Below, in pieces: positions 34,327-46,005 of a stretch of DNA of 64,000 bases. The notes under the pieces are model-generated. The model searched no databases. It saw only the letters and a list, made by a program, of their open reading frames with translations, and was not told where the DNA came from. The translations under genes were made by a program, and so were the position numbers. Position 1 is the first letter of the stretch. The number at the start of each line of letters is the position of its first letter. This DNA is from Aquibium pacificus (GTDB taxonomy: Bacteria; Pseudomonadota; Alphaproteobacteria; Rhizobiales; Rhizobiaceae), in NCBI RefSeq assembly GCF_040839445.1, contig NZ_JBDPGJ010000001.1, positions 124,001 through 188,000 of the forward strand, read 5' to 3'.

Positions 34327-34340
34327 CTGTAACGTTTCAG
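34327..34340. promoter_or_regulatory. LacI-type operator O2
   Basis: CTGTAACGTTTCAG matches O1 at 13 of 14 positions. It lies directly after the candidate -10 box, covering the expected transcription start, a classic repressor position, and ends 18 bp before the binding-protein start codon. Confidence 0.75.
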
Positions 34341-34358
34341 ATTCAGGGAGGAACTTGG

Positions 34359-35597
34359 ATGCGTTATCGCCTTACGACCGCCGCGCTCGCGGCGGGTGTA
34401 GCCTGCTGCATCTCTTCGACCGCATTCTCCGCCGAACTCGAGGTTACCCACTGGTGGACCTCCGGTGGCGAGGCTGCGGCAGTCGCCGAATTCGCCAAGG
34501 CATTCGATGCCACCGGCAACAAATGGGTCGACGGCGCGATCGCCGGCGGCGGAAATACGGCCCGGCCGGTCTTCATCAGCCGCATCACCGGCGGTGATCC
34601 GATGGCCGCCACGCAGTTCAACCATGGCCGCCAGGCCGAGGAACTCGTCGAAGCCGGTCTCATGCGCGATTTCACCGATCTTGCCGAAAAGGAGGGCTGG
34701 AAGGATTTCATCCGCCCGGTGAGCCTGCTCGACGGCTGTACCGTCGACGGCAAGATCTACTGCGTGCCGATCAACATCCATTCCTGGCAGTGGCTCTGGC
34801 TGTCCCACAAGGCTTTCGAGGATGCCGGCGTGCCGGTGCCCACCAACTGGGACGAGTTCGTCGCCGCGGCGCCCGCTCTCGAGAAGGCCGGCAAGGTCCC
34901 GCTCGCCATCGGCGGCCAGCCCTGGCAGAGGACGGGCGTCTTCAACGTGCTGATACCCGCCATCGCCGGCAAGGAGACCTTCCTCAAGGTCTACCAGGAC
35001 AAGGACGCCGAGGCAGCCGCGGGACCCGAGATCGCCAAGGTCTTCAAGGCGGCCGACGACGCGCGCAAGATGGCGGCCAATTCGAACGTGCAGGACTGGA
35101 ACCAGGCTACCAATCTCGTCATCACCGGCCAGGCCGGCGGACAGATCATGGGAGACTGGGCGCAGGGCGAGTTCCAGGTCGCGGGCCAGGTCGCCGGCAA
35201 GGACTATTCCTGCCTGCCCGGGCTCGGCGTCAACGAACTGATCTCGGTCGGCGGCGACGCCTTCTACTTCCCCGTCCTGGACGATCCGGAAAAGACGGCG
35301 GCGCAGGAGGTGCTCGCCTCGAGCATGCTCAGCCCCGAGACGCAGGTAGCGTTCAACCTCAAGAAGGGTTCGGTCCCGGTGCGCGGCGATGTCGACCTTG
35401 CCGCCGCCAACGACTGCATGAAGAAGGGCCTCGCGATCCTGGCCGAGGAGAACACGATCCCCGATCCGCCGCGGCTCAACACCGAGGACACGAACAACCA
35501 GCTGAACGACCTGTTCGTCGAGTTCTTCGCCACCCCGTCGATGACACCGGAAGAAGCGCAGAAGCGCTACGCCGCGATCATCGAAAGCGCCGACTGA
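34359..35597 (+). CDS. Sugar ABC transporter substrate-binding protein (CUT1 family)
   Basis: The 412-residue product has a signal peptide (residues 1-25, CISSTAFSAE) and the extracellular solute-binding family 1 fold (LEVTHWWTSGGEAAAVAEFA, QWLWLSHKAFEDAGVPVPTN, GQIMGDWAQGEFQVAGQVAG). It captures a sugar or oligosaccharide in the periplasm. ATG at 34359 follows CAGGGAGGAA. It is first in an operon with two permeases, an ATPase, an isomerase/epimerase and a dehydrogenase. The substrate cannot be read from sequence; resemblance to the aglE group suggests a glucoside, but no glycosidase is present. Confidence 0.93.
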   Translation: MRYRLTTAALAAGVACCISSTAFSAELEVTHWWTSGGEAAAVAEFAKAFDATGNKWVDGAIAGGGNTARPVFISRITGGDPMAATQFNHGRQAEELVEAGLMRDFTDLAEKEGWKDFIRPVSLLDGCTVDGKIYCVPINIHSWQWLWLSHKAFEDAGVPVPTNWDEFVAAAPALEKAGKVPLAIGGQPWQRTGVFNVLIPAIAGKETFLKVYQDKDAEAAAGPEIAKVFKAADDARKMAANSNVQDWNQATNLVITGQAGGQIMGDWAQGEFQVAGQVAGKDYSCLPGLGVNELISVGGDAFYFPVLDDPEKTAAQEVLASSMLSPETQVAFNLKKGSVPVRGDVDLAAANDCMKKGLAILAEENTIPDPPRLNTEDTNNQLNDLFVEFFATPSMTPEEAQKRYAAIIESAD

Positions 35598-35616
35598 GCT
35601 CCCGAGGCTCGACCTT

Positions 35617-35649
35617 CCCGCCGCCGGGTCCGCGCGACCCCGCGGCGGG
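35617..35649 (+). other. Intercistronic stem-loop between binding protein and permease genes
   Basis: An outer 8-bp stem (35617-35624 with 35642-35649) and an inner 5-bp stem (35626-35630 with 35636-35640) separated by one mismatch form a stable GC-rich hairpin. It is not followed by a T-run. Such hairpins after binding-protein genes commonly protect the upstream mRNA and lower expression of permease genes. Confidence 0.6.
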
Positions 35650-35680
35650 GCTTCCTCGCCCCTGCCGCCGGACGACGAGC

Positions 35681-36583
35681 ATGCCGACCGAAGCGACCAG
35701 ACGCCCCAACACGCTCTTCCGCAACCTCAACGCCAAGATCGCTTCCCTGCCGATGATCCTCACGGCGCTGGTGGTCTTCGTCGGCGGCACCATCTGGACG
35801 ATCACCTACTCCTTCACCAATTCGCGCCTCCTGCCGCGGCTGAACTTCATCGGCCTCGATCAGTACGAACGGCTCTGGAGCACGCCGCGCTGGATCGCCT
35901 CGATCCAGAATCTCGTTATCTACGGCAGTCTGTCGCTGATCTTCTCGTTGCTGATCGGCTTCGTGCTCGCCGCGCTGCTCGACCAGAAGATCCGCTTCGA
36001 GAACACCTTCCGCAGCATCATCCTCTACCCCTTCGCGCTGTCCTTCATCGTCACCGGCCTGGTATGGCAGTGGCTGCTCAACCCGGACTTCGGCGTGCAG
36101 CATCTCGTGCGCACGCTCGGCTGGGAAAGCTTCACCTTCAATCCGCTCTACGACCAGTCGATCGTCATCTACGGAATCCTCATCGCCGGTCTGTGGCAGG
36201 GCACGGGCCTCGTCATGTGCCTGATGCTGGCAGGCTTGCGTGGCATCGACGAGGATATCTGGAAAGCCGCGCGGGTGGACGGCATCCCGATGTGGAAGAC
36301 GTATATCTTCATCGTCATCCCGATGATGCGCCCGGTCTTCGTCACGACGCTCGTCATCATCGCGAGCGGCATCGTGCGCATCTACGACCTCGTGGTCGCG
36401 CAGACGTCGGGCGGTCCCGGCCACGCCTCGGAGGTGCCGGCCAAATACGTCTACGACTACATGTTCGCCGCGCAGAATCTCGGCCAGGGCTTTGCCGCTT
36501 CGACCATGATGCTCTTGACGGTCGCCATCGTCGTCGTGCCCTGGGCTTACCTCGAATTCGGCGGGAGGCGCCGCCATGGCTGA
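35681..36583 (+). CDS. Sugar ABC transporter permease 1 (CUT1, MalF-like)
   Basis: The 300-residue protein has six predicted membrane helices and the inner-membrane permease EAA motif (EDIWKAARVDGIPMWKTYIF, about 195-214), which docks the ATPase. It follows the binding-protein gene by 83 nt and overlaps the next permease by 8 nt. The ATG at 35681 is supported by the GACGACGAGC stretch only weakly; an internal ATG at residue 25 would remove a cytoplasmic tail but keep all helices. Confidence 0.92.
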   Translation: MPTEATRRPNTLFRNLNAKIASLPMILTALVVFVGGTIWTITYSFTNSRLLPRLNFIGLDQYERLWSTPRWIASIQNLVIYGSLSLIFSLLIGFVLAALLDQKIRFENTFRSIILYPFALSFIVTGLVWQWLLNPDFGVQHLVRTLGWESFTFNPLYDQSIVIYGILIAGLWQGTGLVMCLMLAGLRGIDEDIWKAARVDGIPMWKTYIFIVIPMMRPVFVTTLVIIASGIVRIYDLVVAQTSGGPGHASEVPAKYVYDYMFAAQNLGQGFAASTMMLLTVAIVVVPWAYLEFGGRRRHG

Positions 36584-37511
36584 CGTGCGTACCGCCTCCG
36601 TCGGACAGGTCGAGCCGCGGATCGCAGGCCATGACGAAGCCTGGGGTCCCCGGCCCAGGCGAATTTTCTCGCGCCGCAACATCGTCCTCTACGGCGCGCT
36701 CGTGATCGTCTCGCTCTATTACCTGATGCCGCTCTACGTCATGATCGTCACCTCGCTGAAGACGATGCCGGAGATCCGCCTAGGCAACGTCTTCGCGCCG
36801 CCGGTAGAGATCACGTTCGAGCCGTGGGTTAAGGCGTGGTCGACGGCATGCACCGGTCTCAATTGCGACGGCCTGTCGCGCGGCTTCTGGAACTCGGTGC
36901 GGATCACCATCCCCAGTGTGATCATCTCGATCGCCATCGCCTCGGTGAACGGCTACGCGCTGGCCAACTGGCGCTTCAAGGGCGGCAACACGTTCTTCAC
37001 CATCCTCATCGTCGGCGCCTTCATCCCCTACCAGGTGATGATCTATCCGATCGTCATCATCCTGCGCGAAATGGGCGTCTACGGCACGCTGACCGGACTG
37101 ATCATCGTGCACACCATCTTCGGCATGCCGATCAACACGCTGCTTTTCCGCAACTATTTCAGCTCGTTGCCGGAAGAGCTGTTCAAGGCGGCGCGCGTGG
37201 ACGGCGCCGGGTTCTGGGGCATCTACTTCCGCATCATGCTGCCGATGAGCCTGCCGATCTTCGTGGTCTCGATGATCATCCAGGTCACCGGCATCTGGAA
37301 CGACTTCCTGTTCGGGGTGGTCTACACCAAGCCCGACACCTACCCGATGACGGTCCAGCTCAACAACATCGTCAATTCCGTGCAGGGCGTGAAGGAGTAC
37401 AACGTCAACATGGCGGCCACCATCCTCACCGGACTCGTGCCGCTGGTCATCTACTTCATCTCTGGCAAGCTGTTCGTGCGCGGCATCGCCGCGGGCGCGG
37501 TGAAGGGCTGA
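36576..37511 (+). CDS. Sugar ABC transporter permease 2 (CUT1, MalG-like)
   Basis: The 311-residue protein has six membrane helices and the EAA motif (EELFKAARVDGAGFWGIYFR, about 200-219). The N-terminal extension of about 35 residues before the first helix is hydrophilic. An 8-nt overlap with the preceding permease and 3-nt spacing to the ATPase show a tight operon. It pairs with permease 1 to form the membrane channel for the sugar. Confidence 0.93.
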   Translation: MADVRTASVGQVEPRIAGHDEAWGPRPRRIFSRRNIVLYGALVIVSLYYLMPLYVMIVTSLKTMPEIRLGNVFAPPVEITFEPWVKAWSTACTGLNCDGLSRGFWNSVRITIPSVIISIAIASVNGYALANWRFKGGNTFFTILIVGAFIPYQVMIYPIVIILREMGVYGTLTGLIIVHTIFGMPINTLLFRNYFSSLPEELFKAARVDGAGFWGIYFRIMLPMSLPIFVVSMIIQVTGIWNDFLFGVVYTKPDTYPMTVQLNNIVNSVQGVKEYNVNMAATILTGLVPLVIYFISGKLFVRGIAAGAVKG

Positions 37512-37514
37512 TCG

Positions 37515-38600
37515 ATGACCAGCGTTCTCGTCAGGGATCTCTCCCTCAATTTCGGCGCGGTCGAGGTGCTGAAATCGCTCAACCTCGAGGTCGCGGAAGG
37601 CGAGTTCCTCGTCCTGCTCGGTCCGTCCGGCTGCGGCAAGTCGACCTTGCTCAACTGCATCGCCGGCCTGCTCGACGTGTCCGCCGGCCAGATCTTCATC
37701 AACGGCAAGAACGTCACCTGGAACGAACCCAAGGACCGCGGCATCGGCATGGTGTTCCAGTCCTACGCGCTCTATCCGCAGATGACGGTCGAGGGGAACC
37801 TCTCCTTCGGTCTGAAGAACGCGCGGCTGCCGCGCGACGAGATCGCCCGGCGCATCGCCCGGGCGGCGGAGATCCTCCAGATCGAGCCGCTGTTGCAGCG
37901 CAAGCCAGCGGCCCTTTCCGGCGGACAGAGGCAGCGCGTCGCGATCGGCCGGGCGCTGGTGCGCGACGTCGACGTCTTCCTGTTCGACGAGCCGCTGTCG
38001 AACCTCGACGCCAAGCTGCGCTCGGAACTGCGCATCGAGATCAAGCGTCTGCACCAGAAGCTCGCCAACACGATGATCTACGTTACCCACGACCAGATCG
38101 AGGCGCTGACGCTGGCCGACCGGATTGCCGTCATGAAGGGCGGCATCATCCAGCAGTTCGATTCGCCCAAGACCATCTACAACCGGCCGGTCAACCGCTT
38201 CGTGGCTGATTTCATCGGCTCGCCGGGCATGAACTTCATCGAGGGCGAACTGGAGACGCGAGACGGCGCTCCCTGGTTTGTCGCGGGCGATTTTCGCGCG
38301 CCCGTTTCCAATTACCCGTTCGACGGCAAGGGCTTCCGGCAAGGCCCGGCCTCCTTCGGCATCCGCCCGGAGCATGTGGGGGTGAACACCGGCGATGGAT
38401 GGCCGTTCTCGGCCCGGGTGCCGGTCGAGGTGGTCGAGCCGATGGGGTCCGACACGCTGGTCTGGACGCGACTCGGCGGCCAGAGCTTCACCATGCGTGT
38501 CACCTCCGAGCGGTCGCCCCGCACGGGCGAGACCGTCACGATCGGCTTCGATCCGCTCAATGCCTCTCTCTTCGACACAGAGACTGGCGAAAGGCTCTGA
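37515..38600 (+). CDS. Sugar ABC transporter ATP-binding protein (MalK/UgpC type)
   Basis: The 361-residue protein has Walker A GPSGCGKST (Lys42), the signature LSGGQRQRVA (about 135), Walker B VFLFDEPLSNLD and a C-terminal TOBE regulatory region (about 240-361) typical of CUT1 ATPases. It drives uptake by hydrolysing ATP at the cytoplasmic face. It follows the second permease directly and precedes the catabolic genes by 33 nt. Confidence 0.95.
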   Translation: MTSVLVRDLSLNFGAVEVLKSLNLEVAEGEFLVLLGPSGCGKSTLLNCIAGLLDVSAGQIFINGKNVTWNEPKDRGIGMVFQSYALYPQMTVEGNLSFGLKNARLPRDEIARRIARAAEILQIEPLLQRKPAALSGGQRQRVAIGRALVRDVDVFLFDEPLSNLDAKLRSELRIEIKRLHQKLANTMIYVTHDQIEALTLADRIAVMKGGIIQQFDSPKTIYNRPVNRFVADFIGSPGMNFIEGELETRDGAPWFVAGDFRAPVSNYPFDGKGFRQGPASFGIRPEHVGVNTGDGWPFSARVPVEVVEPMGSDTLVWTRLGGQSFTMRVTSERSPRTGETVTIGFDPLNASLFDTETGERL

Positions 38601-38633
38601 CGTTCAAACATCATCGATACCGGGAAGAATTCC

Positions 38634-39380
38634 ATGGACTGGTCTTTTCAGCTCTACAGCGCGCGCAATTTCCAGCCGTGGGACGGCGTCCTGAAGCTGC
38701 TCGCGGACAGCGGGTACAGCCAGGTCGAAGGCTTCGGAGGCGTCTATTCCGACCCACCCGCCTTCCGCGCCGAGATGGACAGGAACGGCCTTTCGATGCC
38801 GACCGGCCATTTCGCGATCGACGCGCTGGAGAACGATTTCGACGGCGTGCGCCGCACCGCCGATGCGCTCGGCGTCAGGACGCTGATCTGCCCATTCCTC
38901 GTGCCGGACAAGCGGCCGGCGGACGCGGCCGGCTGGCGCGGCTTCGGCGAGCGGCTGGCGCGTGCGGGCGAGAAGGCGGGCAAGGCCGGATACGGCTTCG
39001 CCTGGCACAACCACGATTTCGAGTTCAGAGCGCTGGCCGACGGTTCCCTGCCGCAGGACCTCATCTTCTCCGCCGCGCCGGACCTTGGCTGGGAGATCGA
39101 CATCGCCTGGGTGGTGCGCGGTGGCGCGGACCCTTCCGAATGGATTGACCGCTACGGCTCCAGGATCTCCGCCGTCCATGTGAAGGACATCGCCAAGGCC
39201 GGGGAGGGGACCGGGGAGGACGGCTGGGCCGATGTCGGCCATGGCACGATCGACTGGGCTGGGCTGATGGCGCAACTGCGCGCGAAGACGTCCGCCCGCT
39301 TCTTCATCATGGAACACGACAATCCCAGCGACATCGGGCGCTTCGCCCGGCGTTCGATCGAATCCGCCAGGACTTATTAG
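38634..39380 (+). CDS. Sugar phosphate isomerase/epimerase (xylose-isomerase-like TIM barrel)
   Basis: The 248-residue protein fits the AP-endonuclease-2/xylose isomerase-like barrel: VEGFGGVYSDPPAFRAEMDR early on, metal-binding positions in AWHNHDFEFRAL (His near 125), ISAVHVKDIAK (about 180) and MEHDNPSD (about 225). Members interconvert sugars or act on keto-sugar intermediates and usually need a divalent metal. Co-transcription with a Gfo/Idh/MocA oxidoreductase and a sugar importer suggests joint catabolism of the imported compound. Confidence 0.88.
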   Translation: MDWSFQLYSARNFQPWDGVLKLLADSGYSQVEGFGGVYSDPPAFRAEMDRNGLSMPTGHFAIDALENDFDGVRRTADALGVRTLICPFLVPDKRPADAAGWRGFGERLARAGEKAGKAGYGFAWHNHDFEFRALADGSLPQDLIFSAAPDLGWEIDIAWVVRGGADPSEWIDRYGSRISAVHVKDIAKAGEGTGEDGWADVGHGTIDWAGLMAQLRAKTSARFFIMEHDNPSDIGRFARRSIESARTY

Positions 39381-39392
39381 GAGCGAGACATC

Positions 39393-40559
39393 ATGGCGAA
39401 GAAGCTGGGGATCGGTATCGTCGGCTGCGGCAACATTTCCGCCGCCTATCTGCGGCTCGGGCCGCTCTTCCGCGGCATCGAGATGCGCGCCTGCGCCGAC
39501 ATCGACATGGCGGCGGCAAGGACGCGTGCCTCGGAGTTCGGCGTGAGAGCCTCGACCGTGGACGACCTCATGGCGGCCGACGACGTCGACATCGTCGTCA
39601 ACCTCACCATTCCGGCGGCGCACTACGAGATCTCGCGCCGCGCGCTGGAGGCGGGCAAGCACGTCTACTCGGAAAAACCCTTCGTGCTCTCGGTCGCCGA
39701 GGGGCTCGACCTGAAGAAGATCGCGGCGAGGAAGAACCTGCGCATCGGCTCCGCGCCCGACACCTTTCTGGGCGGCGCGCACCAGTTGGCCCGCCATGTC
39801 GTCGATTCGGGCCTCGTCGGCCGCATCACCAGCGGCACCTGCTTCGTGATGAGCCACGGCATGGAGCACTGGCACCCGAACCCGGACTTCTTCTTCAAAA
39901 TCGGCGGCGGTCCGATCCTCGACATCGGGCCCTACTACATCGCCAACCTCATCCAGCTCATCGGGCCGGTGCGGAGGGTGGCGGCGCTCTCTTCCATTCC
40001 GGCGAAGGAGCGCACCATCACCTCGCAACCGCGCGCCGGCGAGAAGATTTCGGTGGAGACACCCACGACGATTCTCGCGCTCTTGCACTTCGAGAACGGC
40101 GCGGTGATCAGCCTCAACGCCAGCTGGGACGTCTGGGTGCACAACCATTCCCCGATCGAACTCTACGGCGAGGAAGGCTCGCTCTTCGTGCCCGATCCGA
40201 ACTTCTTCGGCGGCGAGGTCCGCTACACCACCAAGGACAAGCCGGTGAAGAAGGCGCCCAAGTGGGAGCATCCCTTCTCGGTGCACAATCAGGAACACCC
40301 GCGGGGGCCGCTCGCCAACTACCGGACCTCGGGACTGGCCGACATGGCGGTCGCGATCCGCGAGGGACGGCCGCACCGTTGCTCGCTCGAAGCATCGCTG
40401 CACGCCATCGAGGTGATGACATCGATCCTGAAGTCGGGCGAGACGGGCAAGTTCATCGAGATGAAGACGACCTGCGAGCGTCCGGAAGCGCTGCCGCCGA
40501 AGGAAGCCCGCGCCCTGCTGGCGCAGAAACCCCAGAAGGTCGCGCGCGCCGCGGCCTGA
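39393..40559 (+). CDS. Gfo/Idh/MocA-family NAD(P)-dependent oxidoreductase
   Basis: The 388-residue protein starts with a Rossmann fold (IGIVGCGNISAAYLRLG) and contains the family EKP motif (HVYSEKPFVLSVAEG, about 90-95) and the C-terminal substrate domain with GGGPILDIGPYYIANLIQLI. Members oxidise sugars, inositols or sugar acids with NAD(P). It is the last gene of the sugar operon, 12 nt after the isomerase and followed by a strong hairpin. Confidence 0.92.
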   Translation: MAKKLGIGIVGCGNISAAYLRLGPLFRGIEMRACADIDMAAARTRASEFGVRASTVDDLMAADDVDIVVNLTIPAAHYEISRRALEAGKHVYSEKPFVLSVAEGLDLKKIAARKNLRIGSAPDTFLGGAHQLARHVVDSGLVGRITSGTCFVMSHGMEHWHPNPDFFFKIGGGPILDIGPYYIANLIQLIGPVRRVAALSSIPAKERTITSQPRAGEKISVETPTTILALLHFENGAVISLNASWDVWVHNHSPIELYGEEGSLFVPDPNFFGGEVRYTTKDKPVKKAPKWEHPFSVHNQEHPRGPLANYRTSGLADMAVAIREGRPHRCSLEASLHAIEVMTSILKSGETGKFIEMKTTCERPEALPPKEARALLAQKPQKVARAAA

Positions 40560-40593
40560 GCGTCGCGCCGTCCATCCTCCCGCGACTGCACCT

Positions 40594-40636
40594 TGCGCCC
40601 GGTCGGCCCAATCGCCGCACCGGGCGCAGTCTTGTT
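40594..40636 (+). terminator. Probable terminator of the sugar operon
   Basis: A perfect 10-bp GC-rich stem (40594-40603 with 40619-40628) and 15-nt loop lies 35 nt after the dehydrogenase stop and is followed by GTCTTGTTG. The T-run is interrupted but the position fits termination. Confidence 0.55.
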
Positions 40637-40695
40637 GGCGGGCGGAGTGCGACCTGCTAGAAGCGGCGCGTCCTCAGGATCGGACGGTCGCAGGC

Positions 40696-41073
40696 GTGAC
40701 GGCACTTCGCAAGGCATCGGGTGGGTGGACGGCGCATCTCGCGCTCATCCTTCTGCTCGTCCAGCTCTTCGCGACGGGCTTCACCGCTGCCAGCCACGCC
40801 GCCGCGCCGCAGCTCGACGCGTTTGGCAACGTGCTCTGCCTTTCGGGCGAGCCGGGCGACGCGCCGGACGGCGGCCATGGCATCCTCCCCGGATGCTGCA
40901 CCTTCGGCTGCAATCAGGCCGCTTCGGCACCGGCAGTTCCGCAGCACGACACGGTCGCGCTCGCGCCGCGGCCAGTGACAAGTGTCGCCGTCCTTCTCCC
41001 CGAAACCCGCCATCCGCTTCCCGGCCGCCTGACGCATCCCGGCAGTCCCCGAGCGCCACCGTCCGCAGTGTAA
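40696..41073 (+). CDS. Small Cys/His-containing secreted protein, DUF2946-like
   Basis: The 125-residue product starts with GTG and has one hydrophobic N-terminal segment (about 12-32, LALILLLVQLFATGFTAASH) that may be a signal peptide or anchor. It is followed by conserved-looking metal-type residues (LCLSGEP, then GHGILPGCCTFGCNQ) and a Pro-rich tail. This pattern resembles DUF2946 proteins, often encoded beside copper-handling genes, and the next gene is a PCu(A)C chaperone. The family assignment is by pattern only; a role in copper binding is inference. Confidence 0.7.
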   Translation: MTALRKASGGWTAHLALILLLVQLFATGFTAASHAAAPQLDAFGNVLCLSGEPGDAPDGGHGILPGCCTFGCNQAASAPAVPQHDTVALAPRPVTSVAVLLPETRHPLPGRLTHPGSPRAPPSAV

Positions 41074-41078
41074 TCGTC

Positions 41079-41099
41079 CGCTCCGGTAGAACCGGAGCG
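41079..41099 (+). other. Perfect 9-bp hairpin after the DUF2946-like gene
   Basis: Arms 41079-41087 and 41091-41099 pair perfectly around a 3-nt loop, starting six bases past the stop codon and followed by TTCCATTCC. A second hairpin with a GCGA tetraloop lies at 41119-41134. They may attenuate transcription between this gene and the PCu(A)C gene; neither has a strong T-run. Confidence 0.5.
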
Positions 41100-41160
41100 T
41101 TCCATTCCTGACCGATCACCCCGCGCGAGCGGGGATTACAGCCCGTTTCGGAGACCCATC

Positions 41161-41706
41161 ATGTCCGCTTTCATCCGCGCATCCGCGCTTGCCTTCCTCC
41201 GCCGCACGCACGCGGCCGGTTTCGTCGCGGCGACTTCCCTGTCGCTGTTCGCATTCATCTCGATAGCCAGCGCGCACGAGTTCAAGTCCGGCGATCTCGT
41301 CATCCAGCATCCGTGGTCACGCGCCGCACCGTCCGGTGCCAAGGTCGCGGGGGGCTATTTCGTGATCCGCAACGATGGATCGGAGCCGGACCGGCTGCTC
41401 GCAGTCTCCGCCGAGATCGCCGGCCGGACCGAGATCCACGAGATGTCGGTCGACGACAAGGGGGTGATGACGATGCGTCCCGTCGAAGGCGCTCTCGAAA
41501 TTCCCGCGGGTGGCGCCCTCGAACTGAAGCCCGGCTCGTTCCATCTGATGTTCATGGACCTTCACTCTCTCCCGAAGGCGGATGAGCGTTTCGCGGGAAC
41601 GCTGACCTTCGAAAAGGCCGGCGATGTCGCGGTCGAGTTCACGGTCGAAGCCATCGGCGGTGCCATGAACCACGACGAGAATGGATCGAAGATGAAGATG
41701 AAATGA
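41161..41706 (+). CDS. PCu(A)C periplasmic copper chaperone
   Basis: The 181-residue product has a long N-terminal signal sequence (to about residue 38, ISIASAHE) and a PCu(A)C domain (about 45-165) with the Cu(I) ligands of the H-M-X(n)-H-X-M type: TEIHEMSVDDKGVMTMRP (about 96-112) and FHLMFMDL (about 137-144). Such proteins deliver copper to cytochrome oxidase or related cuproenzymes. A Met/His/Lys-rich tail (NHDENGSKMKMK) may bind extra metal. GGAG precedes the ATG. Confidence 0.92.
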   Translation: MSAFIRASALAFLRRTHAAGFVAATSLSLFAFISIASAHEFKSGDLVIQHPWSRAAPSGAKVAGGYFVIRNDGSEPDRLLAVSAEIAGRTEIHEMSVDDKGVMTMRPVEGALEIPAGGALELKPGSFHLMFMDLHSLPKADERFAGTLTFEKAGDVAVEFTVEAIGGAMNHDENGSKMKMK

Positions 41707-41785
41707 TCCGCCGCGTCGGCGGATCGGTGGCGCGGCGGTCCCAGGGCCGCCGCAGCGCCTGACTGTCCCGGCAAAACGCTCCATG

Positions 41786-41814
41786 TTGACATAAAGATAT
41801 CCTTATGTGACTAT
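41786..41814 (+). promoter_or_regulatory. metH promoter with an operator palindrome in the spacer
   Basis: A consensus -35 TTGACA (41786-41791) is followed after 17 bp by GACTAT (41809-41814) as a weak -10. Between and overlapping them lies a 20-bp inverted repeat (41789-41808; ACATAAAGAT then ATCCTTATGT) with one mismatched pair. A protein bound there would block RNA polymerase. The motif resembles methionine-regulon sites read by ArsR-family SAH-responsive regulators, but that link is from memory of motif style only. Confidence 0.65.
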
Positions 41815-41851
41815 CCGTCCGTTCCGAAAACAGCATGAGAGTATCTGCCCC

Positions 41852-45640
<3,789 letters not shown>

Positions 45641-45645
45641 TTCCG

Positions 45646-45855
45646 TTAGTTCGGATAGGGGATCGGCACTCCAGGAGGTGCTGCAGGGCCCTGCGGAAGG
45701 ACGACAGGACCGATCGGTTCCGGGCGAGGTTTCTTCTTCGCGGCAGGCGGTTTGGTCGCGGGCGTACTCACCGGCTGTTTCTCCGGTGTCACGAAGGCCG
45801 GCTGCCAGATCGAAGCGAAGGAGGCCATGAAGATGAACATGATCATCCGGTGCAT
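45646..45855 (-). CDS. Small proline-rich secreted protein (hypothetical)
   Basis: A 69-residue frame convergent with metH, ending 5 nt from its stop. It begins with a hydrophobic, Met/Phe-rich segment (MHRMIMFIFMASFASIWQPA) that could be a signal peptide or anchor, followed by a Pro/Lys-rich tail (KPPAAKKKPRPEPIGPVV and PPGVPIPYPN). The compositional split and lack of overlap with another gene support coding. No family was recognised and the ribosome-binding site is weak. Confidence 0.5.
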   Translation of the reverse strand: MHRMIMFIFMASFASIWQPAFVTPEKQPVSTPATKPPAAKKKPRPEPIGPVVLPQGPAAPPGVPIPYPN

Positions 45856-46005
45856 TCCAAAATCCTAGACCACTTCCGACTGGAAACGAAATCCGTCGTC
45901 GCAATCGCCTTGGGACCATCGACCTGGACGGATCGGGCGCGGCACTATGGACAGACGCTTGACGCCTGACTACGGATCGCCGAGCCAATCCAGTCCGGAG
46001 CCCGC

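Larger units (their letters stand above)
33983..34358. promoter_or_regulatory. Divergent control region between LacI regulator and sugar operon
   Basis: This 376-bp gene-free stretch contains two palindromic operators (34060-34073 and 34327-34340), one good sigma70-type promoter for the operon (34293-34321) and a CAGGGAGGAA ribosome-binding site before 34359. The part between the operators (about 34100-34290) is less GC-rich than the coding DNA and holds no recognised gene. Confidence 0.75.

Noticed and set aside
32924..40559. Calling the sugar locus an agl (alpha-glucoside) operon
   Set aside because: The regulator and transporter are similar in style, but the alpha-glucosidase gene is missing and an isomerase and a dehydrogenase are present instead.
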